Assembly: GCA_022571175.1 (NCBI GenBank)
Contig: JACZYI010000146.1
Span: 1-5,136 of the forward strand
DNA from: Pseudomonadota bacterium
Lineage (GTDB): Bacteria > Pseudomonadota > Alphaproteobacteria > Sphingomonadales > SMXR01
DNA length: 5,136 nucleotides
Reading direction: 5' to 3'
Shown: positions 1-5,058 of the stretch, one piece after another
Position numbering within the stretch: the stretch's first letter is position 1
How the letters are laid out: each line of letters starts with the position of its first letter
Position numbers and translations under genes: made by a program
Notes under the pieces: generated by a model
What the model saw: only the letters and a program-made list of their open reading frames with translations
What the model was told of the DNA's origin: nothing
Database searches by the model: none

Positions 1-82
1 GGTTGTAGGCTGATGCGTTCGACGGGCTGATTTGGATGGCCCCGTCATAGTCTTCGACTGCGCGCTGGTACTGACCCAGACT
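1..82 (-). other. TPR-repeat coding segment fused to rpoB; probable foreign or misjoined sequence
   Basis: Read in the rpoB frame, this stretch encodes a tetratricopeptide repeat: SLGQYQRAVEDYDGAI, then ISPSNASAYN. Setting TPR position 20 (Ala) at residue 105 puts G8 at 93, Y11 at 96, Tyr24 at 109, Ala27 at 112 and Pro32 at 117, all as the consensus expects. A second repeat seems to start at SNASAYN. The G8 and Y11 positions fall inside the segment that RpoB also owns (GMTYA). GC is about 58% by hand count, against about 43% in bases 121-360 of the rpoB part. The host protein of the repeat cannot be named from one repeat; such units occur in many secreted and cytoplasmic scaffold proteins. 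Confidence 0.8.
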
Positions 83-373
83 GGCATAGGTCATGCCCCG
101 TTGTTGACATTCTTCCACATCATATTTGGGCGCTTCCAGCGTATATTCCTTATACTCAAGCGAAGAAGAGTTGGAAAAATCCGAAATCGGAAATACCGAT
201 CGCAGCACTTTTTCCAAACCGGAGGTTTTGCGCTCTTCTTCCGTCGCATGAGGATTAATAAACTGATCATATGACCGTTTCTGAATCTCTATCAGATTCG
301 GTATTTTGGCGACCTGTTGAATGGTGCCAAAATTTTTGCGTACTCTCTTGCGGCCAGTAAATGACGTTGCCAT
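1..373 (-). CDS. rpoB: RNA polymerase beta subunit RpoB, 5' part only, joined in frame to a TPR repeat; runs off the window
   Basis: The frame opens at ATG 371-373, with a GAGG Shine-Dalgarno-like stretch a few bases upstream, and stays open to base 1 (124 codons). Residues 1-97 are a textbook alphaproteobacterial RpoB N-terminus: TGRKRVRKNFG (6-16), PNLIEIQKRSYDQF (25-38), LRSVFPISDFS (57-67), and KYDVEECQQRGMTYA (83-97). RpoB is the beta subunit of the core polymerase, normally about 1,350-1,400 residues, and it follows rplL in this operon as expected. After GMTYA the family continues with a sequence like APLKVTLRL. Here residues 98-124 instead read as a TPR repeat. From about residue 92-97 onward this is therefore not RpoB. 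What is seen is the in-frame switch; that it is an assembly join rather than a real fusion is inference. The identity of residues 1-91 is near certain. Confidence 0.9.
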   Translation of the reverse strand, partial: MATSFTGRKRVRKNFGTIQQVAKIPNLIEIQKRSYDQFINPHATEEERKTSGLEKVLRSVFPISDFSNSSSLEYKEYTLEAPKYDVEECQQRGMTYASLGQYQRAVEDYDGAIQISPSNASAYN

Positions 374-446
374 GCTCTGCCTCATTCCCGTTTCAAACAG
401 CCAATGCCACCAACCCATTCGGACTTGCGGCATAATTACTCAATTT

Positions 447-497
447 CCGACGATTTGCCCGTCGGTGGTCTGGCCGGGTCCGACAACTGCCGGACCC
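447..497 (-). promoter_or_regulatory. Two adjacent hairpins in the rplL-rpoB gap, candidate attenuator or RNA-processing site
   Basis: The 146-nt gap between rplL and rpoB (374-519) holds two strong inverted repeats. Hairpin one, 476-497, has a 9-bp stem (GGGTCCGGC pairing with GTCGGACCC, including one G-U) and an AGTT loop. Hairpin two, 447-465, has a perfect 6-bp stem (CCGACG/CGTCGG) and a 7-nt loop. Neither is followed by a run of U, so they are not plain intrinsic terminators. In E. coli this same gap carries a partial attenuator and an RNase III cleavage site that set rpoB output below rplL output. An equivalent role here is inference from position and structure. Confidence 0.5.
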
Positions 498-519
498 GCC
501 AATACCAATCTCCAAAAGG

Positions 520-891
520 CTATTTCAGCTCCACTGTGGCGCCAGCACCTTCCAGCTTTTTCTTCAGTTCTTCGGCCTCGTCCTTGCTGACAGCCTCTTT
601 CACCGTTTTAGGTGCGCCTTCAACGAGGTCTTTGGCCTCTTTCAGACCAAGTCCGGTCATGCTGCGAACTTCCTTGATGACATTGATTTTCTTCTCGCCA
701 TAAGAGGTCAGCACAACGTCGAAAGAATCCTTTTCTTCCACCGCTTCACCGGCTGGTGCGCCCGCTGCAGCCACCACAACCGGTGCTGCTGCTGAGACGC
801 CCCATTTTTCTTCCAGAAGCTTTGATAATTCCGCCGCTTCCATCACGGTAAGGCCCGAAAGCTCATCCGCAATTTTTTCGATATTAGCCAT
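520..891 (-). CDS. rplL: 50S ribosomal protein L7/L12
   Basis: L7/L12 is the multicopy, flexible stalk protein of the large ribosomal subunit. It recruits and stimulates the translational GTPases EF-Tu, EF-G, IF2 and RF3. The 123 residues match the family length. Residues 1-32 are the N-terminal dimerisation domain that docks on L10. Residues 33-54 are the Ala/Pro/Val-rich hinge (AAAPVVVAAAGAPAG). Residues 55-123 are the globular factor-binding domain, with the hallmark KINVIKEVRSMTGLGLKEA and DLVEGAP segments and a VELK end. The start is ATG 889-891, with GGAG 8 nt upstream. It lies 54 nt after rplJ with no terminator between, so the two should be co-translated from one mRNA, with L12 made in excess over L10. 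Confidence 0.98.
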   Translation of the reverse strand: MANIEKIADELSGLTVMEAAELSKLLEEKWGVSAAAPVVVAAAGAPAGEAVEEKDSFDVVLTSYGEKKINVIKEVRSMTGLGLKEAKDLVEGAPKTVKEAVSKDEAEELKKKLEGAGATVELK

Positions 892-945
892 TTTCGTGTC
901 TCCAATTGATCAGTTGATATCCAGTTGGACCTTCAGTTCGGGAAT

Positions 946-1461
946 TCAAGCCGCCTCCTTGGCACCATAAGCACCAATGACACGGGTTAGCTGTCCAGCA
1001 GGGGCCTGGAGCACACCAGCAATTTTGGTTGCCGGTGCCTTCAAGAGACCCACAATTTTACCCCGGAGCTCATCCATCGAAGGCAAGGCGGCAAGCGCCT
1101 GAATTCCCTCAAGGCCAAGCGCCTGATCGCCCATCATGCCGCCAAGAACAACGAGCTTTTCATTGCCTTTGGCGAATTTGACGAGCACTTTTGGGGCTGC
1201 CACCGGATCATCGGAAAAACCAATCGCGGTCGGACCCGTAAAGAATTCCGACAAGGGGCTTTTCTCGGTGCCTTCCAGCGCCAGTTTGGTCAGCCTGTTC
1301 TTCGTTACCCTGAAGCTGGCCCCCGCTTCCCGCATTTGGCTGCGAAGGTCCGTGATTTCCTTGACCGATAAACCACTGTAGTGTGTCACCACAACCACAT
1401 TACTGGTCGAGAAAATCTGGTTAAGTGTTGAAACCAGCTCCACTTTTTGGGCTCTATCCAC
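946..1461 (-). CDS. rplJ: 50S ribosomal protein L10
   Basis: L10 anchors the ribosomal stalk: its N-terminal domain binds 23S rRNA beside L11, and its C-terminal helix carries the L12 dimers. The 171 residues are the usual length. The start is a GTG codon (1459-1461) giving MDRAQKVELV, with GGAG 7 nt upstream. The rRNA-binding domain spans about 1-120 and includes VVVVTHYSGLSVKEITDLR (22-40), RVTKNRLTKLAL (51-62) and FFTGPTAIGF (73-82). The region from about 128 to 163 forms the Ala/Leu-rich helical tail that binds L12, ending in GAYGAKEAA. It is preceded by a long structured leader (1462-1815), the expected place for L10(L12) to repress its own translation. The next gene is rplL. Confidence 0.98.
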   Translation of the reverse strand: MDRAQKVELVSTLNQIFSTSNVVVVTHYSGLSVKEITDLRSQMREAGASFRVTKNRLTKLALEGTEKSPLSEFFTGPTAIGFSDDPVAAPKVLVKFAKGNEKLVVLGGMMGDQALGLEGIQALAALPSMDELRGKIVGLLKAPATKIAGVLQAPAGQLTRVIGAYGAKEAA

Positions 1462-1511
1462 TTATCGTCTCCAAGTTTGAAAAACCTCTCGGTCTTTCCG
1501 ATTTGAGCCAC

Positions 1512-1597
1512 GACACCCCTAAGGATGCCTCTCTTACGACTGTCCCGGGGGCACGCGCCCCGGCTTCGTCTGTGGAGCGGGATTTTCACCCGACCAC
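1512..1597 (-). promoter_or_regulatory. Candidate L10 leader: folded RNA upstream of rplJ
   Basis: This is the part of the rplJ 5' leader most likely to be the L10(L12)-binding regulator. Three inverted repeats follow one another in the minus-strand RNA. At 1572-1597, GTGG/CCAC and CGGG/CCCG form a two-part stem. At 1545-1563 there is a very GC-rich hairpin (CCGGGG/CCCCGG, one bulged base). At 1512-1544, an outer GACA/TGTC pair encloses an asymmetric internal loop and an inner TAAG/CTTA pair. Internal loops of this kind suit a kink-turn-type L10 site, but I could not verify the kink-turn bases. In many bacteria L10(L12) binds upstream of rplJ and blocks translation. The structure is visible; the function is inferred from position. 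Confidence 0.55.
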
Positions 1598-1815
1598 CGG
1601 AAACCGCGGATTATCTGGTTATCTCCAGACATTTCCGATCCCCATCTCATGCTGGCGAAAAGGTCCGCTTTCCCTTTTCATTTTTAAGCCGTTCCAACTG
1701 GGCAAATTTCGTGCCCGTCTTTCCAGCACCTGCAATCTTGGACAGTGGAACTTTCCAAAATCTCTTGATCTCTTGGGTTCCAATTTTCCCCATAAAGGGA
1801 AACTCTACATCCCGC
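1598..1815 (-). other. Upstream part of the rplA-rplJ gap: several hairpins, no gene seen
   Basis: The rplA-rplJ gap is 354 nt and has no convincing gene on either strand. Besides the putative L10 leader it contains perfect small inverted repeats. At 1785-1802 there is TTTCCC/GGGAAA just after the rplA stop. At 1700-1716 there is GGGCA/TGCCC with a 7-nt loop. At 1657-1679 there is GAAAAGG/CCTTTTC with a 9-nt loop. At 1614-1629 there is TCTGG/CCAGA with a 6-nt loop. None has a T-tract typical of a terminator. In E. coli this gap contains a separate rplJ promoter; I could not find a convincing -35/-10 pair here, so that remains open. Confidence 0.5.
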
Positions 1816-2517
1816 CTAGCGCTGTGCGCTCAAGCTGGCATCTTCAATTTTCAACCCCGGACCCATGGACGACGAGATTGCGATACTCTTGACAAACTTG
1901 CCCTTTGCACCTGAAGGCCGGGCCTTCATAATCGCACCGATAAAGGTCGCTAAATTTTCTTCCAAAGCAGTGTGTTCGAAGCTGGCTTTGCCAACGCCTG
2001 CGTGAATGATGCCAGCCTTTTCAGCCCGATACTGAACCTGACCGCCTTTGGCTTCGCTCACCGCCTTCTTGATATCCATGGTCACGGTGCCGAGTTTGGG
2101 ATTGGGCATCATGCCCTTTGGCCCCAAAATCTTGCCCAACCTGCCCACCACCGCCATCATGTCGGGGGTGGCGATACAACGATCAAAATCGATCTCACCC
2201 TTTTGCACTTGTTCGGCCAGATCGTCGGCGCCAACAACATCGGCTCCAGCGGCTTTCGCTTCGTCGGCTTTGTCACCCTTGGCAAAAACGCCAACCCGGA
2301 CTGCTTTACCCGTTCCATGGGGCAAGGTAATCGCGCCCCGCACCATCTGGTCTGCATGCCTGGGATCAATATTCAATTTCATGGCAATCTCGACGGTCTC
2401 ATCAAATTTGACACTGGCCTTTTCCTTGAGAAGCTTCACGGCTTCCACCAAAGAATAGGTTTGCTCGGGACCAAGACCATCACGAATTTTCTTGTTTCTT
2501 TTGCTTTTCATGACCAT
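1816..2517 (-). CDS. rplA: 50S ribosomal protein L1
   Basis: L1 binds 23S rRNA helices 76-78 at the mobile E-site stalk, helps release deacylated tRNA, and in many bacteria represses translation of its own L11-L1 mRNA. From ATG 2515-2517 the product is 233 residues (MVMKSKRNKKIRDGL), essentially the family length. This start is chosen because a perfect AGGAGG lies 7 nt upstream. An upstream ATG at 2605-2607 would run deep into rplK and add 30 residues unlike L1. A second ATG at 2509-2511 would sit 13 nt from the SD. The L1 signature is clear: DFDRCIATPDMM, VVGRLGKILGPKGMMPNP and KLGTVTMD. Only 4 nt separate it from rplK, so coupled translation is expected. The product ends SLSAQR at TAG. Confidence 0.97.
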   Translation of the reverse strand: MVMKSKRNKKIRDGLGPEQTYSLVEAVKLLKEKASVKFDETVEIAMKLNIDPRHADQMVRGAITLPHGTGKAVRVGVFAKGDKADEAKAAGADVVGADDLAEQVQKGEIDFDRCIATPDMMAVVGRLGKILGPKGMMPNPKLGTVTMDIKKAVSEAKGGQVQYRAEKAGIIHAGVGKASFEHTALEENLATFIGAIMKARPSGAKGKFVKSIAISSSMGPGLKIEDASLSAQR

Positions 2518-2521
2518 CGCC

Positions 2522-2950
2522 CTACCTCCTGACCTCAAGGCCCATAGACCGGGCAGACCCTTCAATAATACGCATGGCCTGCTCAATAGTGCTGGCATTA
2601 AGGTCAACCATTTTAAGCTCGGCGATTTCCCTCACCTGAGCATCGGTTACCGAACCGACAATTTCCCGACCCGGCTCATTGGAGCCTTTTTTCACTCGGG
2701 CGGCTTTTTTCAAAAAATAGGATGCCGGTGCGGTCTTGGTGACAAAACTGAAAGAGCGATCCGCATAGACCGTGATGGTTGTTGGAATGGGCATGCCCGA
2801 CTGCATGCCCTGGGTTGCGGCATTAAAAGCCTTGCAAAATTCCATAATATTGACTCCGCGCTGGCCAAGCGCTGGCCCAATGGGTGGCGATGGATTGGCC
2901 TGTCCTGCGGGCACCTGTAACTTTAGATAGCCATCTATCTTCTTTGCCAT
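2522..2950 (-). CDS. rplK: 50S ribosomal protein L11
   Basis: L11 sits at the base of the stalk on 23S rRNA helices 43-44, next to L10. It takes part in elongation-factor binding and in RelA activation; the site is the thiostrepton target in bacteria. The 142 residues are the standard length. The N-terminal domain (about 1-72) has the conserved proline-rich loop PSPPIGPALGQRGVNI (20-35). The C-terminal rRNA-binding domain (about 73-142) has the signature near RIIEGSARSMGLEV (127-140). The start is ATG 2948-2950 with an AAGGGA ribosome-binding stretch. A 98-nt gap after nusG holds a candidate L1 operator, and rplA follows after 4 nt. Confidence 0.98.
   Translation of the reverse strand: MAKKIDGYLKLQVPAGQANPSPPIGPALGQRGVNIMEFCKAFNAATQGMQSGMPIPTTITVYADRSFSFVTKTAPASYFLKKAARVKKGSNEPGREIVGSVTDAQVREIAELKMVDLNASTIEQAMRIIEGSARSMGLEVRR
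2525..2530 (-). promoter_or_regulatory. Shine-Dalgarno of rplA embedded in the last codons of rplK
   Basis: The perfect AGGAGG is the two final Arg codons of rplK (AGG AGG), followed at once by its TAG stop, then GGCG and the rplA ATG, a 7-nt spacing. It decides the rplA start at 2517. The site is uncovered only when ribosomes reach the end of rplK, so translational coupling of L11 and L1 is the likely effect, and control at rplK would extend to rplA. Confidence 0.85.
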
Positions 2951-3002
2951 GTCAGTCCCTTTTCATTTTAGCGGGGCGCACCGCTTTTGCCCACGAAGGG
3001 AG

Positions 3003-3031
3003 CGTGGTACGGCTATGGCGAGCCTCCCACG
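3003..3031 (-). promoter_or_regulatory. Candidate L1 operator stem-loop upstream of rplK
   Basis: The nusG-rplK gap contains one neat interrupted hairpin: outer stem CGTGG/CCACG (5 bp), an asymmetric internal loop (GA on one side, GTA on the other), inner stem GGCT/AGCC (4 bp) and a 6-nt loop CGCCAT. L1 is known to bind two short helices joined by an asymmetric internal loop, both in 23S rRNA and in its own mRNA leader, so the shape and place both suit translational feedback on rplK-rplA. The structure is seen directly; binding by L1 is inferred. An alternative GGGAG/CTCCC pairing uses part of the same bases. Confidence 0.5.
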
Positions 3032-3048
3032 CGATTTAACGACTGAGC

Positions 3049-3582
3049 TCAGGTTTTTTCCACCTGGGTAAACTCAAGCTCAACCGGTGTTGGCCGACCA
3101 AAGATTGAAACCGATACTTTGAGCCGGCTGCGTTCCTCGTCCACGTCTTCCACATGGCCATTGAAACTATTGAAAGGCCCGTCGGTGACGCGCACTTCTT
3201 CTCCAATTTCGAAACTGATAGTGGAACGCGGGCGCTCAACGCCTTCTTCAACCTGATGAAGAATGCGGGCTGCCTCTTGGTCCGAAATGGCTGTAGGATT
3301 GCCTTGCGGCCCCAGAAAACCAGTCACTTTCGGTGTGTCCTTTATCACATGATAAGCATCCTCGGTCATTATCATCTTGATCAGGACGTAGCCCGGGAAG
3401 AATTTCCGCTCGGATTTGACGCGTTGTCCGCGTTTTATCTCCACCACTTCTTCCATGGGCACCATAACTTCCAAAATCAGCTCATCCATTTCCTGCGCAG
3501 CGGCTCGCTCGATTATGGTATCGGCGACTCGACGCTCATAACCGGAATAGGCGTGAATAATATACCAACGGGGTTCGCTCAT
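3049..3582 (-). CDS. nusG: Transcription termination/antitermination factor NusG
   Basis: NusG rides on RNA polymerase. Its N-terminal NGN domain bridges the clamp and suppresses pausing; its KOW domain contacts Rho or ribosomal protein S10. The 177 residues fit the family (E. coli about 181). The NGN domain (about 1-115) shows WYIIHAYSGYE (6-16), FFPGYVLIKM (61-70) and KVTGFLG (85-91). The KOW domain (about 125-177) shows VTDGPFNSFNG (132-142) and SIFGRPTPVEL (159-169). The start is ATG 3580-3582, only 6 nt after the secE stop. No good Shine-Dalgarno lies at the usual distance, so coupling to secE translation is likely. secE-nusG is the near-universal bacterial order. Confidence 0.98.
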   Translation of the reverse strand: MSEPRWYIIHAYSGYERRVADTIIERAAAQEMDELILEVMVPMEEVVEIKRGQRVKSERKFFPGYVLIKMIMTEDAYHVIKDTPKVTGFLGPQGNPTAISDQEAARILHQVEEGVERPRSTISFEIGEEVRVTDGPFNSFNGHVEDVDEERSRLKVSVSIFGRPTPVELEFTQVEKT

Positions 3583-3588
3583 GGCCGG

Positions 3589-3786
3589 TTAGCTTCCCAA
3601 TCCTAAAATCCATTCAATGCCAAGCGCGAGAAGGGAATCCACACCCAGAAAAAAAAGCGACATGACCGTCACCATGATGAAAACCATCACAGTAGTGACT
3701 GTCGCTTCGCGCCTTGTAGGCCAGGAAACCTTCGAAAATTCCTGACGCACCTGACGGACGAATTCTCCAGGAGTTGTTTTCGCCAT
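3589..3786 (-). CDS. secE: Preprotein translocase subunit SecE
   Basis: SecE clamps the SecY channel of the inner-membrane Sec translocon. The product is 65 residues, the short single-span form usual in alphaproteobacteria (E. coli SecE has three spans and about 127 residues). An amphipathic N-terminal helix (EFVRQVRQEFSKV, 8-20) leads into the conserved SWPTRRE turn (21-27) and one hydrophobic segment (about 30-49, TVMVFIMVTVMSLFF region). The ATG at 3784-3786 (MAKTTPGEF) is preferred; a GTG directly before it would add one residue. The upstream Shine-Dalgarno is poor. It lies 132 nt downstream of tRNA-Trp, probably on the same primary transcript, and 6 nt before nusG. Confidence 0.95.
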   Translation of the reverse strand: MAKTTPGEFVRQVRQEFSKVSWPTRREATVTTVMVFIMVTVMSLFFLGVDSLLALGIEWILGLGS

Positions 3787-3918
3787 CACTTAAGCTAAAT
3801 CATTCTGATCGTTTGTTAATCCCGCTCGTGCCATTCTCTAAATGCCCTGTCTCCAAAACGCAATAAAACCACTGTCCCCCCTCCTCCAGTTTCTGGATTT
3901 GGCGAACAGCGAAAATAT

Positions 3919-3994
3919 TGGCAGGAGTGGAGGGACTCGAACCCGCAACCCCCGGTTTTGGAGACCGGTGCTCTACCATTTGAGCTACACTCCT
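3919..3994 (-). tRNA. trnW: tRNA-Trp (anticodon CCA)
   Basis: All four arms fold. Acceptor AGGAGTG pairs with CACTCCT. The D stem is GCTC/GAGC. The anticodon stem CCGGT/ACCGG carries the loop CTCCAAA, with anticodon CCA at 3959-3961. The T loop is TTCGAGT. The discriminator base is G73 and the CCA end is encoded (3919-3921); without CCA the tRNA is 73 nt. A1-U72 and G73 agree with bacterial tryptophan identity. A15 faces U48, a compatible Levitt pair. One oddity is that T-stem pair 50-64 is C-U, a mismatch, where tRNA-Trp usually has G-U. The position just before secE is common in proteobacteria, and the tRNA is probably processed from the secE-nusG transcript. Confidence 0.97.
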
Positions 3995-4016
3995 GCAAGC
4001 CTTTTTTGCGTTGGCC

Positions 4017-4045
4017 GGTGTACGTCCAAGAAAGCGCAAGTGCAA
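4017..4045 (-). promoter_or_regulatory. Candidate sigma70-type promoter for tRNA-Trp-secE-nusG
   Basis: On the minus strand, TTGCAC (4040-4045) is followed after exactly 17 nt by TACACC (4017-4022). The predicted start would be about 10-20 nt before the mature tRNA 5' end at 3994. The -35 matches the consensus at four of six bases and the -10 at about three of six, so it is moderate. Its placement between the sppA-like stop and the tRNA fits a promoter for the stable-RNA/secE unit. Confidence 0.45.
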
Positions 4046-4106
4046 GGGAAAAATGGGACGCGGGACACCCTTCAGCTCGAAATTCGCCAATGGGAGGTTC
4101 CCGGGC

Positions 4107-4979
4107 TCAGAGTCCAAACCTGTCCCAGAAACCGCGTGTTTCAATTGCCTCAAGGAAATCATTGACCCAGAGGCCCCCTCCAACAGCATTAAAACCCGAT
4201 AATCGACCTTCATTCCTGCCACCGAAAAGACTGAAAAATCCGGGTTTTTTCAGCCCCACAGGGCGAATTCGTACCTGTTTTCCAAATCTTTCACGCAACA
4301 CCGTGCGCAACTCGCCAATTTCATCTATCAGTCCGAGTTTTTTGGCTTCAGTGCCCAACCAGACATCTCCAGAAAAGATTTTGGCCCGAGGGCCTTTAAG
4401 CTTCCGACCCCTGCGTTCCCGCACCATAGATTTAAAATAGTCGTGGATTTCTGACTGAATTTCCATGAGTCGTGCCACATCTTCTTTTTTGGCGGGGCTG
4501 AAGGCATCCAGGAGCGCTTTTTTCTCACCCGAAGTATAGAGACGCCGCTCAATACCAAGCTTTTTAATGGCCTCGGTAAACCCAAAACTGGAGGACACCA
4601 CACCGATTGACCCCATTATGGAGGCCTCATGGGCATAAATTTCGTCTCCTGCCAGGGCCAGCATATAGCCTCCAGAAGCCGCCACATCTTCGGCAAAGGC
4701 TAAAACCGGAATATCTTTTTCGGCAGCCAAATCTCTGATTCGTTGCATAATCAGGGCAGACTGGACCGGTGACCCTCCCGGTGAATTAATAGCCAAGGCC
4801 ACCGCCTTGACACCCTTGATGGCAAAGGCACTGGCAATGGTCTTTCGCATGCCCTCAAGATTTAAGGCATTGCGAAAGCGACCCCCGGGCCCAATCACAC
4901 CCGCCAGGCGGATGACCGCCACCACCGGCGGAGGATTTCTGCGAAAGGCATCAAAAAACGATATGAAACGGTGCAGCAT
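4107..4979 (-). CDS. S49 family serine peptidase (SppA/SohB-type), short form without membrane anchor
   Basis: The 290-residue protein belongs to the ClpP-fold S49 family, whose members cut leftover signal peptides or membrane-associated peptides with a Ser-Lys dyad. Key segments are AINSPGGSPVQSA (63-75), the oxyanion-side region of the fold; EDVAASGGYMLALAGD (97-112), with probable nucleophile Ser102; MGSIGV (122-127); and SGEKKALLD (150-158), with probable general base Lys154. The 52-residue Ser-Lys spacing equals that of the B. subtilis SppA dyad. The N-terminus (MLHRFISFFDAFRRNPPP) has no convincing signal peptide or membrane span, so a cytoplasmic or peripheral location is inferred. The start is ATG 4977-4979 with AGGA 6 nt upstream. 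It reads toward tRNA-Trp with no visible terminator between. Substrate unknown. Confidence 0.9.
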   Translation of the reverse strand: MLHRFISFFDAFRRNPPPVVAVIRLAGVIGPGGRFRNALNLEGMRKTIASAFAIKGVKAVALAINSPGGSPVQSALIMQRIRDLAAEKDIPVLAFAEDVAASGGYMLALAGDEIYAHEASIMGSIGVVSSSFGFTEAIKKLGIERRLYTSGEKKALLDAFSPAKKEDVARLMEIQSEIHDYFKSMVRERRGRKLKGPRAKIFSGDVWLGTEAKKLGLIDEIGELRTVLRERFGKQVRIRPVGLKKPGFFSLFGGRNEGRLSGFNAVGGGLWVNDFLEAIETRGFWDRFGL

Positions 4980-5058
4980 GTAGATTCCTGAGTGTTATTC
5001 AGTTCCCTCTTGATGTGGCGATTCGCGTGCCAAGGTCAAGTGAATTTGCTGTGTCGGG

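Noticed and set aside
1785..1802. Hairpin after rplA as an intrinsic terminator
   Set aside because: The stem is only 6 bp, half A-T, and is followed by ATTGG rather than a T-tract.
1425..1914. Plus-strand open frames across the rplJ leader
   Set aside because: They have no recognisable motif and overlap the structured leader and the ends of rplJ and rplA.
1972..2532. Long plus-strand open frame of 186 codons
   Set aside because: It is antisense to rplA, whose protein is unmistakable; the length follows from the codon bias of the real gene.
2518..2607. Extended start for rplA
   Set aside because: It would overlap rplK by about 85 nt and add residues unlike any L1; the perfect SD points to ATG at 2517.
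2965..2970. TAAAAT on the minus strand as a -10 box for rplK
   Set aside because: No acceptable -35 lies 16-18 nt upstream, and transcription from it would omit the candidate L1 stem-loop and leave almost no leader.
3835..3863. TTGCGT - 17 nt - TAGAGA as a separate promoter for secE
   Set aside because: The -10 matches only about three of six bases, and the better pair upstream of tRNA-Trp already explains transcription of secE.
3800..4222. Minus-strand open frame covering tRNA-Trp
   Set aside because: It runs through the whole tRNA gene and overlaps the end of the S49 peptidase gene in another frame; it is not protein-like.
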